DNA of 64,000 bases from Lateolabrax maculatus (GCA_031216445.1 CM062201.1:5941001-6005000); one strand, 5' to 3'. Numbered from the stretch's first letter, positions 1-12,214 are shown. Numbers and translations: made by a program. The notes: generated by a model from the letters alone, not told the origin.

Positions 1-1863
1 ATGTGGCATTACCAGTTCACACTACCATGATCCAACAGTATGGTCTGAACCAGGTGCGTGACCTTAAAAGGATGATTTGTCTTCTAACAAGAGAAAAAAA
101 AAATATAGTAAGATATGGTCATTCAACTTACTTAGGTAATTTAAGTGTAAAACAGACAATTGAACGAAAAAAATTGTATATCCTGAAGAATTTGATCAAG
201 AACTGAGACGTATTGCTCTAAAAACACATGAGAACAGATAAAACCAAGTGGGAATATCCTAAAGTGACACAGATTACACCATTAATATCGAGATAATCAT
301 CTGATTCATTAAATGTTCATTTGAGGCAGAATCAAGCATAAATATCTCATCCTTTTCATTCTGATTTTATAACAGCTGAGGACTGAGGAAGGCTGTTTTT
401 CTTGCTTCTTCGACTAGTACCCATTAAAAGTCAAGACGGAAAGAAATAATCTAAAATCTATCTGACTGATGCTGGATTTTGACCCTTACAGCCTGTCACA
501 CACGTCAATGCACAGAGAGACTGTGACATACAGAAATGAACATACCTAAAAGAAGAAGAATCAAAACCAAACAAACCTCTGCCTGCCTCTGTCTCACGAG
601 CACCAGTTTGATGTAACAGTGAGCAAGAATACCATTTTCTGTGCCAAGGGCAGACACAAGGTCCCAACATGGGAGCACATTAAAATAGAGCAGCTTTCAT
701 TCTCGGTTCAGGACACGTAGGGCTTTCGTGACCATAGGGGCTTCAAGAAAGAGAGCTGACGCAACGGCCTATCAAGGTTCACCAGCCTTGGATCTCCGCT
801 GGTGACTTTACACTCTTCACAAGTTGACGAGATTATGATGTGCCGCTCAAAGAAGCCATGCTGCTTTTCTTTGCAGGTGTTATTAGAACTGTAACACTGG
901 GTGGAGGTTTGATTAGAAGAGTTTCTTTTGGTTGTTGCCGACTGTGGACGTTGGATGTCTTTTTTTTTTTTTTTCTGCCAGTGGCGATGTCTGTTCAGTA
1001 ACTTATTAGGTAGCATAACTTATTAGGAAGTTTTGATTCCGGTCATTTGGATATCAGCAGTTCATGGAGAAAAGAATTTCTTAGTTGTGCCTCAGCAAGT
1101 ACTATTTATGCATTTATAACTGTTCATGGCTATTTATAGCAGTTTATATTTGTATTAGTAAAATACAATAGCAATTGAAACAAAGAAAATAGTGGATTTA
1201 TTAGGGGCACAATCTAAATTTTAACCAAAGGACAATCCAACCCCCCCAAAAAACTAAAGCAGTTAAGAGAAGTTTTTTTTTTTTTTTTTTTTTTTATGGT
1301 GTTGATTAGAAGTATTAAAATAGTCCTCAATTCAATGATACACGTGATTGTACCTTTTGTTTATATGGTCAAAAAACTACTGACTGGGCCTCAGTGTTTC
1401 AGTTGGAGCCACGCTCACTTCAGGTTGTGATGGATGTGCTATATGGCTGGGTTTTGTGTTGAGGTATTTTGTTTGACCATTGCAAAGAGGTCAGAGCCCA
1501 TGCTGGCTCCCATCAACTGCCAATGTAGCATCAAGCTACACGATTTGAGCACTGGCTCGTGAAAAAGGCTGTCCCCATCATGTGATTTCTTCTACAAACT
1601 TTTCTGTGATTTGGAACACACTCTGTTCTGAGAAGCCAGCCAGTCTGTCTACCGTACCTTTAAAATACCTTTAAATGTAAGCGTACATAGTCTATAGTCT
1701 ATAGCGTAGTTTAGACATACATCTAGAAGTCCATTAACATCCTCTCAAATACACATACTACCAGTACATCTCGCATCGGGTGTCATCTTCTATTTATGCA
1801 ACCATACCAACACCCACACACACCCCCACACACCCACACACACACACACCCCCACACACTTAC
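1..1863 (-). other. intron downstream of W9 (incomplete)
   Basis: No further plexin exon is visible; the next one should encode the start of IPT3 (a GPRxGGT-type motif), which I did not find. The interval is AT-rich with T runs at 960-974 and about 1273-1295, and a CA-rich repeat immediately next to the W9 donor at 1811-1859. Confidence 0.75.
1811..1859. repeat. interrupted (CA)n microsatellite at W9 donor
   Basis: CA repeats interrupted by C runs. On the transcript strand this is a GU/G-rich tract beginning within 10 nt of the GTAAGT donor of the PSI3 exon. Confidence 0.93.
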
Positions 1864-2087
1864 CTTAGTGATCTTGGGGTGGGTGCAGCGGCTGTTTCCG
1901 GAGGTGGCGTGCATCCACCCTCCGCCCTCGGCCAGCTGCAGCGGGAGGTGGGAGTTCCCTCCGCCGGTACACTCCTGCCTGAGGGAGCACTTCCTGTCCT
2001 GCACGCACCAACCACACTCGAACCTGGGGTCGGCCTTCAGGCACATCCCACAGCTGTCCCGCAGCGCTCTGCACTTGTACAGGTGGG
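1864..2087 (-). CDS. plxna1: plexin-A exon W9: PSI3, with an insertion
   Basis: This 224-nt exon begins with CC, which completes an alanine codon, and ends on a complete codon. It encodes HLYKCRALRDSCGMCLKADP, then RFECGWCVQDRKCSLRQEC, then a glycine-rich loop and GWMHATSGNSRCTHPKITK. All eight PSI cysteines are present. Between the seventh and eighth cysteine the loop is about ten residues longer than in mammalian plexin-A1 as I remember it. The acceptor tract is almost pure C, and the donor GTAAGTGTG runs straight into a GU-rich repeat. It is the last exon in the window. Confidence 0.94.
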
Positions 2088-3745
2088 CTGTGGGGGGGGC
2101 GGGGGGGGGGAGAGAGACACATTTCATATGAGAGACGCAGTCGTACAAACATTCCTCGTTTCACTGATCTGCTTCTGGAGGTGAAACTAAAACCTTTAGC
2201 GTTAATGCTGACTCTGGTCAATATGTGAATAAACACAAGTGGTAGTGACTTTCATATGAGGCCGCTGCATTTATGATGCAAGAAGATAAGTGTGTGAGCT
2301 AACCAGATTTCACTAAGAGACAAAGCTGCATTACAGAGAAGGTTACACAGCCTTTAAGCTAAGCTCAGTTTATATTTTGCACATTTAGCACCAAAATGTT
2401 GAACAGTTGCAAGTAGGGCCACAGTAGTTCAGACTTATTCTTCTTACTGCACCAAAGATTCTTCGTCCATTTCCTACAGTGGGCTGGAGCACGTTTAAAG
2501 ACCAATTCACTTGGTGTCATTTCAGTGCATGCACTATAGTTGTTTTATTTTGGAATTTTTACCTTTAAACTTTACTACTTGAGAAATATTACTTTTGATG
2601 AATGGAAAGTTCTGTGAATTGTTACTTGGGGAAAAAAAAGCAGTGGTGCCAATAAAAAAAGAAATTCATCGGGGGTTTCTGTGTCCGTTAGCCTGAGAGG
2701 GAGCAGAAGAACAGCATAAATGTATGCTAATCACTCGCATAACACCTAAAAACCTCCAGTAGGTGATTATTGCCACTCTGAGGCTGTGATGATGAGAAAA
2801 TAAGTCTTTCCACAGATAAATACAGGAAAAAATAATTAAAAAATGAACAAGGGACCTGCAGGGATATTACAGGAATTAATTCGACAGGTAATGTCTTCTA
2901 ACGCCAATAGGGAATTGATAATTTGTTGTGTAAAAAACCATTCCCTCAACTCTGCAGAGTGGAAAAAGTCATTAAAAGTAAAAAAATGAATAAATAAATA
3001 TATAAATAAATAATTAAAACCTCAAACACCTGAGAAGGGAGAGGAGAGGCAGATGAAAGGAAGCAGGGAGGAGGGGGAGGATCAATTTTAGCTGCGCTTG
3101 TTAACAAAACAGCAACAAGAACTGTTATGAATTTAAAGATGGTGGGGCCCCGCGAGGGCGACAGAATTAGAGGATAGAGCCAGAGAAAGAGAGAGAGACA
3201 CGAAGAGAGGCCCTAAACAACAGAGAATCTGTGTGAGTGGGGAAACAAGCAAAGGCACATAAAGGAGAGGACGTAACATGCAAACAAGAGAAAAAAAACA
3301 GAGAGTTGCCAACTCGCACGCTTCTGGCTTGTGATGCACTCGTTCCCCTTCAGTCTGGCGCCCTCACGCTGCCCAGACAGTTCTCACGCCAAAAACACTG
3401 TGACAGGCGAGCGTATTACAGTCAAAGTCTGTCCAGTATAGTAATGGTGAAACCAATCGAACGTTGGTTATGTACCATAACCCGAGATTAAATGAGTATA
3501 TTTATCTCTTAAACTCTCTGATTGGTTGCGCGATGCTTATCTCCGTGTTGATTGGACAGCTGCTCGAGCTCACAGCCGGAAAACTTCCACAGCGGAAAAG
3601 TTCATGCAGCGCGGAGGTCGACTGGGTCAAACGCCGCAGACAGCCGTTTGTGTCCTGTGTGAAACCTGAAGTCAGCCGCAGCTTTTTATTTTTAGACTTA
3701 GTTGACTTGTTATTTTCAATTTTTTGTTCTTATTATTTTCACTTT

Positions 3746-3860
3746 GGTTAGGTTTAAGCAACAAAACTATTTGCTTACGTTTAGGAAAAGATCTTGGTTT
3801 AGGTTAAAACAACAAGTCAACGTTGACTTTTGGTTGCACAAGCGACACGAATAGCGGCTT
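3746..3860 (+). mobile_element. interspersed repeat copy (TTAGGTTTAAGCAACAAAAC family), copy 1
   Basis: The stretch reads TTAGGTTTAAGCAACAAAAC, then a TTAGGAAAAGATCTTGG part. It matches two other places in the same orientation (11.66 kb, 54.17 kb) and one inverted (29.09 kb). I recognise the pattern as a common percomorph dispersed repeat, but cannot name its class. Confidence 0.6.
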
Positions 3861-4829
3861 TCTCCGTGCTCCGGCTCCCGCCACATGTGTTAGCTGCATA
3901 CTTTTTTTTTTTCAAATGAATCGAGTCCACGTACGCGTGATTGAACATGTGGCATCAAAATCTCACTCCAGCCAGGTGCCAAAAGTTGGCAACCCTGCTA
4001 ATAATTCTAATAATCATGATGATGATAGAATTATCTATTATTAATACTACAATGCACACCTGCAGGCAGGTTTGTTTGCTGTCACACCGGTTTTAAAATG
4101 ATTTGAAGAGGCAAAACAGAGAGGAAAAAAAAAAGCAACAGAGCATGAAAGAATCTCCTCCTCCTCCTCGGCAGACAGACGGCGGCCGGACTTCAAAGCG
4201 AGCTTCTTTCGTATCCATCTGCCCGCCTCGGCCCTCCGCTCGGCCTAATCTGATTAGCCACGGCTCGGCTTAAAAGTAGCGCGGCGCTAATTAATCTGAA
4301 CCAAATGAATGATTTAATTAACATTAACATCTCGCCTTTACACCGGGGCAAAGCCGGGCCAGGGCCGAGCGGCTTTGCCTCAGACGGATAATGCAGCTCC
4401 GATTCAGAAAGAAAAAGACAGCGATGGAGCAGGCAGGGATTAATAGGGGATGGAGAGAAAAAGGAGGCGAAAAGGAGGAGAAGGTCTTTATGAGATTTGT
4501 GTGAGTGAAGACAGTTTTATAATGCATGTTTTTAAGGAGTTTTAGACCTTTAACACGAAGCATTGCATTGAACTCATAATCCTAATAGGTTTTCTGTTAG
4601 GCTTTAGCACAAAAACTATAATATATCTTTGGGGGTTGATAGGGTTGTTGATTCATACTAATTGGTCGTCCAGAACTTAGCCAGCTGTTTCAGAAGTTGG
4701 ACTTTAACTTGTTGTGATGAACACACCGCCGGCCTCGGATGCTGCATGCATAAATTCTCCGCCACCTACAAAGTCATGCAGCAAGTGCTGCTTACTCATA
4801 GCCATAACAACAGGAACATACTTGTCAAG

Positions 4830-4831
<2 letters not shown>

Positions 4832-4865
<34 letters not shown>
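4832..4865. repeat. (CA)n microsatellite
   Basis: About 17 uninterrupted CA units. Confidence 0.96.
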
Positions 4866-4866
<1 letters not shown>

Positions 4867-5054
4867 CCTCTAAGATCATTGGATTTCACACTCCCAAACT
4901 CTCGGAGCTCAACACCATTGCTGTCACATGTAAAGCACTCATCGTGGCACGCATCCCTGGGGCCTGTTAGCTGCACAAAACCTCTTATTTGTAGCATGGG
5001 CTGATGTCAGAAGAATTACTTTTATTGACTTTTACTCAAAGACACTACTGATCT

Positions 5055-5056
<2 letters not shown>

Positions 5057-5121
<65 letters not shown>
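5057..5121. repeat. (TA)n microsatellite
   Basis: About 32 uninterrupted TA units, directly upstream of the inverted repeat at 5154-5261. Such tracts readily extrude as cruciforms and are highly length-variable. Confidence 0.97.
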
Positions 5122-5124
<3 letters not shown>

Positions 5125-5153
5125 TACACTTATAGGTACTACATACAGTAAAG

Positions 5154-5261
5154 CCCCCAAATCCCCTCAATTCCTCACAGCTCACTGTTTTTACCTCAAC
5201 TCTGAACTGCATTTATTTTCAAAATATCAGTGAGCTGTGAGGAAATGTTGGGGATTTGGAG
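5154..5261. repeat. long inverted repeat / hairpin
   Basis: The arms 5154-5187 and 5228-5261 are near-complementary. An inner stem of 17 perfect pairs (TTCCTCACAGCTCACTG at 5171-5187 against 5228-5244) and an outer stem of 10 pairs (CCAAATCCCC at 5157-5166 against 5250-5259) are separated by a small internal loop. The apical loop is 40 nt. It could be a short MITE, a recent inverted duplication or a structured RNA. Confidence 0.85.
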
Positions 5262-6919
5262 ATGCTATACAACAAAAGCAGGGATTGCATCTTTAAATAC
5301 CATAAACTTTTTTCTTTCAGTCACTATGCCAGTCTAAATACTTTTAACTCAATGTTGTGAAATATCAGACACCAACTAAGTGAGTACTTGATTTACCTTC
5401 AAGTGACTCCAAATGTTATGTTTTTGTAATGACAGCAAAAATGTGTATTTCAAGCTATTGTCTAAAATATCTTATTGGCAGGTCATATTTTCTCCAAGCT
5501 GATTGTTGGCTGACCTACAATCAATAATTGATCATTGAAAGTTTGATCTTCTCTGTGATCAGCCACTGGATCATTCACACAGTCAGGAGGTTATGGAGGC
5601 TTGTAATGACAGTGCTAACATGCTGTGCAGCTGAAGCTGACTGTCATGCAGGCATGTGGTCATAAACCAAAGTATTGTACAAATATAAAATTTGACTTGA
5701 TGATTGCGCTAGATTCTGGCTAAAATACTCCATTAAACACACAACTGTCAAATGTCGACTCCCTAAGTAAATGCTGATACTAGTACTGAGTGGATTATTC
5801 ACCAAATATAGGCCTGTATTGCTCAGTTGAGTACTGATTAGGAAAAGCCATCCAATCCGTCTACTTGATTGCACAGAAATTATGTGATACTTATTTAGTC
5901 AGCTACAACACTTCTCAGCATATGCCAAACGCAGGACGTTTAATCCCCAGGAAGGATCTTTCAGCACAGAACGGACTGAAACCCCAGAGGGAGCACATTC
6001 TACGCAAAATAACACTGGCAGGAGAATTAGGGCGTGACCGATAAGCAACTAATTTCCAAGCAATCTGCAAAATGAACTGCATGTCTGACATTTAGCAAAA
6101 TGAGGTCAGTTAGAACAAAAAGGATGCGAGATGAAAACGTGCATGTGTGTCAACTAAAGACTGAAGTGAATGGTGAATGGAATAGAGAAAATAAAAAATG
6201 GATGCAAATAGCATGAAGGGTTGGCTAATCTGACTCCAAACGTGCAAATTTGGAGCAAAAGACTGTATGACACACTTGAGAGAGAGACTTACATTATCTT
6301 GTGTAATGGGACGCCTAAAATCATTAGCCTCCACCACCCAATATATTACACTTGATAAAGAATTTAGAATTGGTAATTGTTTTCCACTTCATGCACATAT
6401 AGCGATTAAAAATAATAAATGCCATCCCTCCGTGTCGCTTTCTGTTTTTCTTTATCAATCCCTTTATTCTCATCTACCCCCCGCCGTTACATGCTGCATT
6501 TATCAACCTGTCATCCACCCATCGCTGTTCCCCTCAATCCTTCCCTCCATCTATTGGTTTTCGCTATTTGTTTATCTCCCTCTCTAACATCCATCCCTAT
6601 TAATTTCTGTGTTGGATGTTTGTTATCATCACCATCCATCAATCACTCTCTCTGCCCCTCTTTTATCCCAGACACAAGAGTAGTGGTTTTGTTTTTTTTT
6701 CCCCCCAAACGGATGGTACACTTTCACCTTTCTTCCTAATGGCTGTCAAAAATGAAATTACAGATTTCTTATGAAGGGGTGGAAAAAAACTGCGTTGTCG
6801 CCTTGCAGAAAATCATTACCGACAGGTAAACAACCAGGGCCGATTCAATGCCCGCATGGTTCCAACAAAACGAGAGTGGAGAAAAGAGAAGGTTGCACAG
6901 AGAAAAGAAAATGTTCTAC

Positions 6920-7016
6920 CTTGAATGTTGACCGGGTTGTCAATGACAAAGTTTCCATTCCACACCACGGAGAGGTCGACTGGTAGGTCACTGATGTCAC
7001 TGCCCTCGTAGTCATA
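6920..7016 (-). CDS. plxna1: plexin-A exon W8: C-terminal part of IPT2
   Basis: This 97-nt exon enters in phase 0 and leaves one G. It encodes YDYEGSDISDLPVDLSVVW and then NGNFVIDNPVNIQ. The tract YEGxDxSDLPVxLSVVWNGNFVIDNP agrees almost residue for residue with plexin-A1 as I remember it. It differs clearly from the A3 form, in which the WNGNF region is divergent. The acceptor is TTCTCTGTCTGCCTCAG and the donor is GTAGAACA, a weaker site. Confidence 0.95.
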
Positions 7017-7599
7017 CTGAGGCAGACAGAGAAACAGGAAGACAAGGAGTGTGTGAGAAATGTCTTGATTTATAATGGAGTCAATGCAAATTGGGAATTG
7101 TACGAGATATTGTTTAATTTGCATAGTGATTCGCCCTGGCTTGTTCGTTGCAGACAGTGATACGGCCGAGCATGCACACATGCATAAATCCATATTTACC
7201 AAAACAGACATATTTCATAAATGCACAGAGAGAAATAACAGATGGGTTACAGTTGAACGGGCATGGAAGAATTGAGACAGGAATGGGAACTGATGGGAGG
7301 ATGTGGGGGGGGGGGCAAAATGGGGGAGAGGATGAAGAGAAGATAAGAAGAAGAGGAAGACAAAAAAGGGGAGAAGGAGGAGAAGTGGCCGGAGAGGCGA
7401 AAGCAGACTGAAATCGGACACTGGTGGATGTGTGAGAGGACCTTATTCATTTACGCGTGAGCTAAGTGGTGGGATGAGGGTAAGGGAGAGATAAGATACG
7501 GAGCAGTGTAAAGTGAAATTGGCATTTCCAATTTGCTCCCTGACACACTGGATTTGATAGACGGGACTTGGCCATCCCATACGGGCAATGGGGCCTGAG

Positions 7600-7601
<2 letters not shown>

Positions 7602-7645
<44 letters not shown>
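7602..7645. repeat. (CA)n microsatellite
   Basis: About 22 CA units. Confidence 0.96.
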
Positions 7646-7648
<3 letters not shown>

Positions 7649-10309
7649 TATGATACAGTCAAAACTTTCCTCCACTCTTCTCTGATTCACCCCCATGACT
7701 CAGATACCAAACATATCACAGGAATGAATAATATACTCCTTTGTGTACAGCAGATGAAATCAAAACATGCCTCGGCCATTGTGCTGTCAGGATTGCCCCC
7801 CCCCCAGCATCCGTCTTTATCGGTTCTTTTGCAAGGATGTAACGCAGATTTGCAAACATCAGAATCAGTAAAGGTGGCGCTGATAGACTAAAAGGGCAGG
7901 GCTACTTAAAAATAACGAGCTGCCTGGGTTGTCCGTATACCAGCAAAGTAGAGAAACTTCTGATATAAAGTATATGTAAACCTTTATCAAACCAAAAACG
8001 GTGTTAATTCAGTTCTGTAATGGTTTCAGTTGGGCCTGAAGCCTCAAGGAGAAGGAGATGAAATAAATAGATGAAAGAGAAGAACCAAAACAAGAGGAAA
8101 AAGAAAAAAAGGAGACATTGTAAGCAACCAGAGAAGAAGGAATGTGAGAAGTCTGGATGTCAATTGAGACGGTTACGGAGCCGAGAGGAGCACAGAGCAA
8201 TGAAACCACAGGATTGTGGGAGGTCAGCACTTCCAGAGCAGAGGGATTCAACCAAAACACTCTTTTGCCACAAAGGAAAGGCTGATGGGTCTTATTCCCT
8301 TCCCACTAGTCCAGCGTGACCCTGATCCATCACACACGAGGCAGGCTGTTGACTTAATTAGCATCACTATTACGTCCCACTGCTTAAAGGCTTGTGTATG
8401 GCAGCTTCCAGCCTCCGGTGAAACCACAGGACACCCCACACACACACACGCCCACATAGTACACCTCCTCTCTCTGCGGCGTGCCCCCCCCCCCAACCCA
8501 TTAAACTTTAAGGGTTTCGACTTGTCTGCCGTCACCAAAACACTGGGCGAGCTTGTTCTCTTGTCAGCCCCTGCCCACCCTGCTGCCCGCCACATCATGC
8601 TTTATTCATGCTGTCACATGGTTTAACGCGCCGACACAAACCGCACCGTGACACCCAGCCACACTGAGCATCGCCCACTGCGTGCTCGCTTCCTGGGGGA
8701 CGCTTTGGAGCACAAGGCAGGTTTTAGGGCCGCTTTTTAAAACTGAAAATGACGGAGAAGGGGAAAAAGATTCAGGAGAGGGGACGCAGCAGAAGGAAAA
8801 AGATGTGGCAGAGGAAGGATTCAAAGTGGTGGGTGGACTGAGCTTACCATCCCCAGATGGCTAAAACCTTGTCGAAAAAATAATAAAGCCCCATCAGGAG
8901 AGCATTCAGTTGAGCTGACACTTTAATAATTGATCACATTGATCTTGTCAATCACCAGTTATTACTCGACTACACCCTCTGAGAGTTTAAATTCTTTGAT
9001 GAGATGTATGGGTGTGTATGGGTGGCACCTGATATTCGATGCAGACATTTTGCCATGACTCAAAGTTCAATTTACAAAGGACAATGCATCTGCTTACCCA
9101 CAAAAAACGTCCTTTAAAAGGTTCTTATCAGCCAGGTAGTGGTGTCACTGTCATAGTCTGTTATTTATCTCCTCAGTGGAAGTGTGGTTGAAGTTTCTTG
9201 ATGGACAGAAGTCTAACTGAGACAGACACGCAGAGCTTTATTCCAAAATTAGACAGTCACCATTTGAAAATGACAGATTCTCTGATTATAACTGTGCCAT
9301 GAAAGGAATATCTAATTATGGAGCACTGCTGAAGCCATTACTTCTACTTGAACCTTTCTTCACAAAATTACGACATTTTAGAAGGATCTGCATATGAATG
9401 TGGAGTGATGACTATCAGACTGAAACGCTTTGAGGGGAGAAGTGGGTGTGCTAAAGCTTAAGTGTTTTAATACATTTAATACAGCACAAACAGTACACTG
9501 TGTACCACTCATTCTCATCCTTTTCACTCTAAGTATTTCTGGCCGTGTGTGTGAAAGTGGATATGATTATACTGTACTGTGGTTCCTGTATCATGAGCAT
9601 GTATTTCCTAAGGTAATGTCAAATGTTCATTAAAAAAAAATCATTCCAAAAATCTATTCCAGTTCCGCCTCACTGTTGGACTGAAAGCAATCGGACATTT
9701 AACCTTAAATCGTGTTAATGAGAGATTGTTGCTGCCTTTTGTTTTTGTGATTTATTATCCACGCTCATGTTTTCCACGTTTCCTGCATTTAATTATGTTT
9801 TTATCCCTCCGCACTCCCACCCTGGGTTACCTCTTTGGCCTCCATGTAGGATTTCTTCCATACCAGGCATTCGTCTGGTCTGCTGGCGATTAGACGTTTG
9901 GATGTTTCTCCTGCTGGCCTACAGCTTGGTTGAATAATTGATTACAGCTATGAGCACGTACGTGGTCAGGCACGACTTTGTCCTCAAGCAACTGACTGAC
10001 TAACTTTTTTACTTATTGAACTGAACACCTATTGACTATCGGCATGTCACTGACTCTTGGCTTAGCTTTGATCTTAAAGTGGTGGCAGCCGTGCTGTTAA
10101 AAACTCTGGACTGGTGGAACCCCGTAGGTAAAAGTTGCTCTCCCCCTACTGAGCGGCCTCTCTGCTGGCCCGCTGTCCTGACTTCCCTCCCCTGAGTGCC
10201 CGGAGCTGCTGGAGATGAGTAATCAGACTCATTACTGAAGCCTCTGGCCAGCTCCTCCATGTCACTGCATGTAATTAATCTACCTGAGCCAACTCGTAGT
10301 GTAGGGCCC

Positions 10310-10740
10310 CCCGGGGAGTGGATGGGAGAGGAAGTTAGGAGGGAGGGAACGGTAGGAGAAAAAGAAGAGGATACGGTAGAGGCAAGTTGGGTGGATGCAA
10401 GTGGAGGACAGCTAAAGAGCAGATAAGGGGAGAGTGAGAGGAGTGGAATTAGGGTTGGAGGAGGGGAGATTAGAAGGGAGACGAGGACGGCAATGGAGGG
10501 CAAAAGAGGAGAGGCAATGAGAGCTGGTAAGGGATGGCAACAAGGGGGAAAAGAAGAACGGGGAGAGAAGAGCAAATGGGACATAAAAGAGTAGAGGACA
10601 GTGGAAGGAAGAAGAGCTTAAACAAGGAGGAGATAAGGGACATGAGGAGGGGCAGTGAGAGGGGACAACGGAGAGAGGGAGGGGAGGTGACAGGAGGAGA
10701 AAAAAGGAGAGGGAGGGGAGGAGGTGTAAAAACTACAAGG
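10310..10740 (+). repeat. purine-rich tract (GA/GGA-rich low complexity)
   Basis: Roughly 430 bp in which the plus strand is overwhelmingly A and G, with many GGAG and GAGG words. The transcript strand is therefore a very long polypyrimidine tract. Confidence 0.85.
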
Positions 10741-10896
10741 TGAGCACAAAGCTGTCCCTGGCCTCATTACAGTAACACACCAGCCTGGCGCGGGTTCATT
10801 CGTTATCTGCTCCTGCACTCGTTTATTCTCTCGCTACATGAATCGTCTCCATGGATTGCATGTCTCTGTGGATCGTATGAATAGATATGGCTGGCT

Positions 10897-10897
<1 letters not shown>

Positions 10898-10952
<55 letters not shown>
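10898..10952. repeat. (TG)n microsatellite
   Basis: About 27 TG units. Confidence 0.96.
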
Positions 10953-10955
<3 letters not shown>

Positions 10956-11312
10956 CGCTGAAAAGTGCCGATGTTAACAAAACGAAGCAGCTGGCATGTG
11001 GGGGGGCAGAAAAGCTGAAGGTGTGCGCATATGTGTGCGCGTCCATGTGCGGGTCACCCTCATGTAATTAGTCATGTTGAAGGATACCTGAGTGTGTGTT
11101 AAAAATACACTGCTAGCACACACATCCACACACAAGTCCCCCCCCCCCAATTCAGTTCAATGGGGCCTTATTAAAACTATTTTGCATAAGTTTAATCCCA
11201 CCTTTTTTTTTAACTAAAGAAAACACATACTGTCTCTTCAGAAATGACTAAAAACAATTAAAAAGAAAAAAGAAATAGCAAATTTCACACCTCCCCTGAC
11301 ACTTTTACCCGT

Positions 11313-11371
11313 ACTTCTGTCTCTCTCTCTCTGTCTCTCTGTATCTCTCTCTCCCTCTCTCTCTCTCTCCA
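11313..11371. repeat. (CT)n low-complexity tract
   Basis: Interrupted CT dinucleotide repeat. Confidence 0.9.
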
Positions 11372-11659
11372 ACTGCATCTGTAACAACTATGTGCTTTTG
11401 GCTGTTATTTGTTCTTTGTGATTCGCTGTAATAAGATCACAGTGGAACACGTGCATCCAAGTGAGGCATATACCGTGTGCAGCCAATTAGCAATGGAAAA
11501 TGTGTTTTGTAAGAAACATAATGCTGCCCTGACTGCATTTTTACAAACATAAAGAGGATACCTTCATACTGAGCATATCTGCAAAGTGTTTACTGCAAAC
11601 ATGTTTGATTTGTTGTCCCACAATATCTGCTCCTGGCAACTAAAGCGGGATATAGGTTT

Positions 11660-11725
11660 TTAATGGTTATGTTTAGGCAACTCAAAGTGCTTGGTTAAGG
11701 TTAGAGAAAGAGCGTTGTCTCTGTT
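11660..11725 (+). mobile_element. interspersed repeat copy, copy 2
   Basis: GGTTATGTTTAGGCAACTC, then GCTTGGTTAAGGTTAGAG, matches the copies at 3.75 and 54.17 kb in the same orientation, with divergence. Confidence 0.55.
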
Positions 11726-11960
11726 AAATGTACGTATAGTCTTTGTATGCAAACTCGCCACCTGTAAAATCTCCCTTGTGCTCTATATGAACACAGCTTA
11801 AGAAAGGGAAAAAAAAAGTTGTCTGTACTGTATGAATGGACGTACAGTAACAAAACCAATTATCTTTGCTCCAAAATGTGTGTGTGCCCTATGTGGCATG
11901 TTTGTGAAAGTTAGCAAAAGCCCAGACTATAGCCAAGTCTAGACCAATTTGTGGACTGTG

Positions 11961-11961
<1 letters not shown>

Positions 11962-12007
<46 letters not shown>
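11962..12007. repeat. (CA)n microsatellite
   Basis: About 23 CA units. Confidence 0.96.
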
Positions 12008-12012
<5 letters not shown>

Positions 12013-12182
12013 CCTCCTCGAAAAAATTGACTATGCTGCTCACAACAGTGCCAGATGTATGGACTTACAGTGGGAAGTTCATACACACAGACCCACACAG
12101 TGTTTGATAGCGTATGTGTGTCAGTGTAATAAATCATGTAAAGCAGGTTGCTGGTTGTTGCTGATGCTACAGTCTCCGTCTG

Positions 12183-12214
12183 CTCCACATGATTAGGAAG
12201 AGGATCATGTGGAG
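12183..12214. repeat. 11-bp perfect hairpin
   Basis: CTCCACATGAT at 12183-12193 is the exact reverse complement of ATCATGTGGAG at 12204-12214, with a 10-nt loop. Function unknown. Confidence 0.7.

Larger units (their letters stand above)
2088..6919 (-). other. intron W8-W9 (4.8 kb)
   Basis: Its acceptor for W9 is a C-rich tract (transcript CTCTCTCCCCCCCCCGCC, continuing in C to CACAG). It contains a (CA)n run at 4832-4865, a (TA)n run at 5057-5121, a long inverted repeat at 5154-5261, an interspersed repeat at 3746-3860 and a GC-rich block with homeodomain-type sites at 4165-4330. I see no gene in it. Confidence 0.86.

Noticed and set aside
10036..10584. 182-codon minus-strand open frame
   Set aside because: Most of it is the pyrimidine strand of a purine-rich tract, giving Ser/Pro/Leu low complexity.
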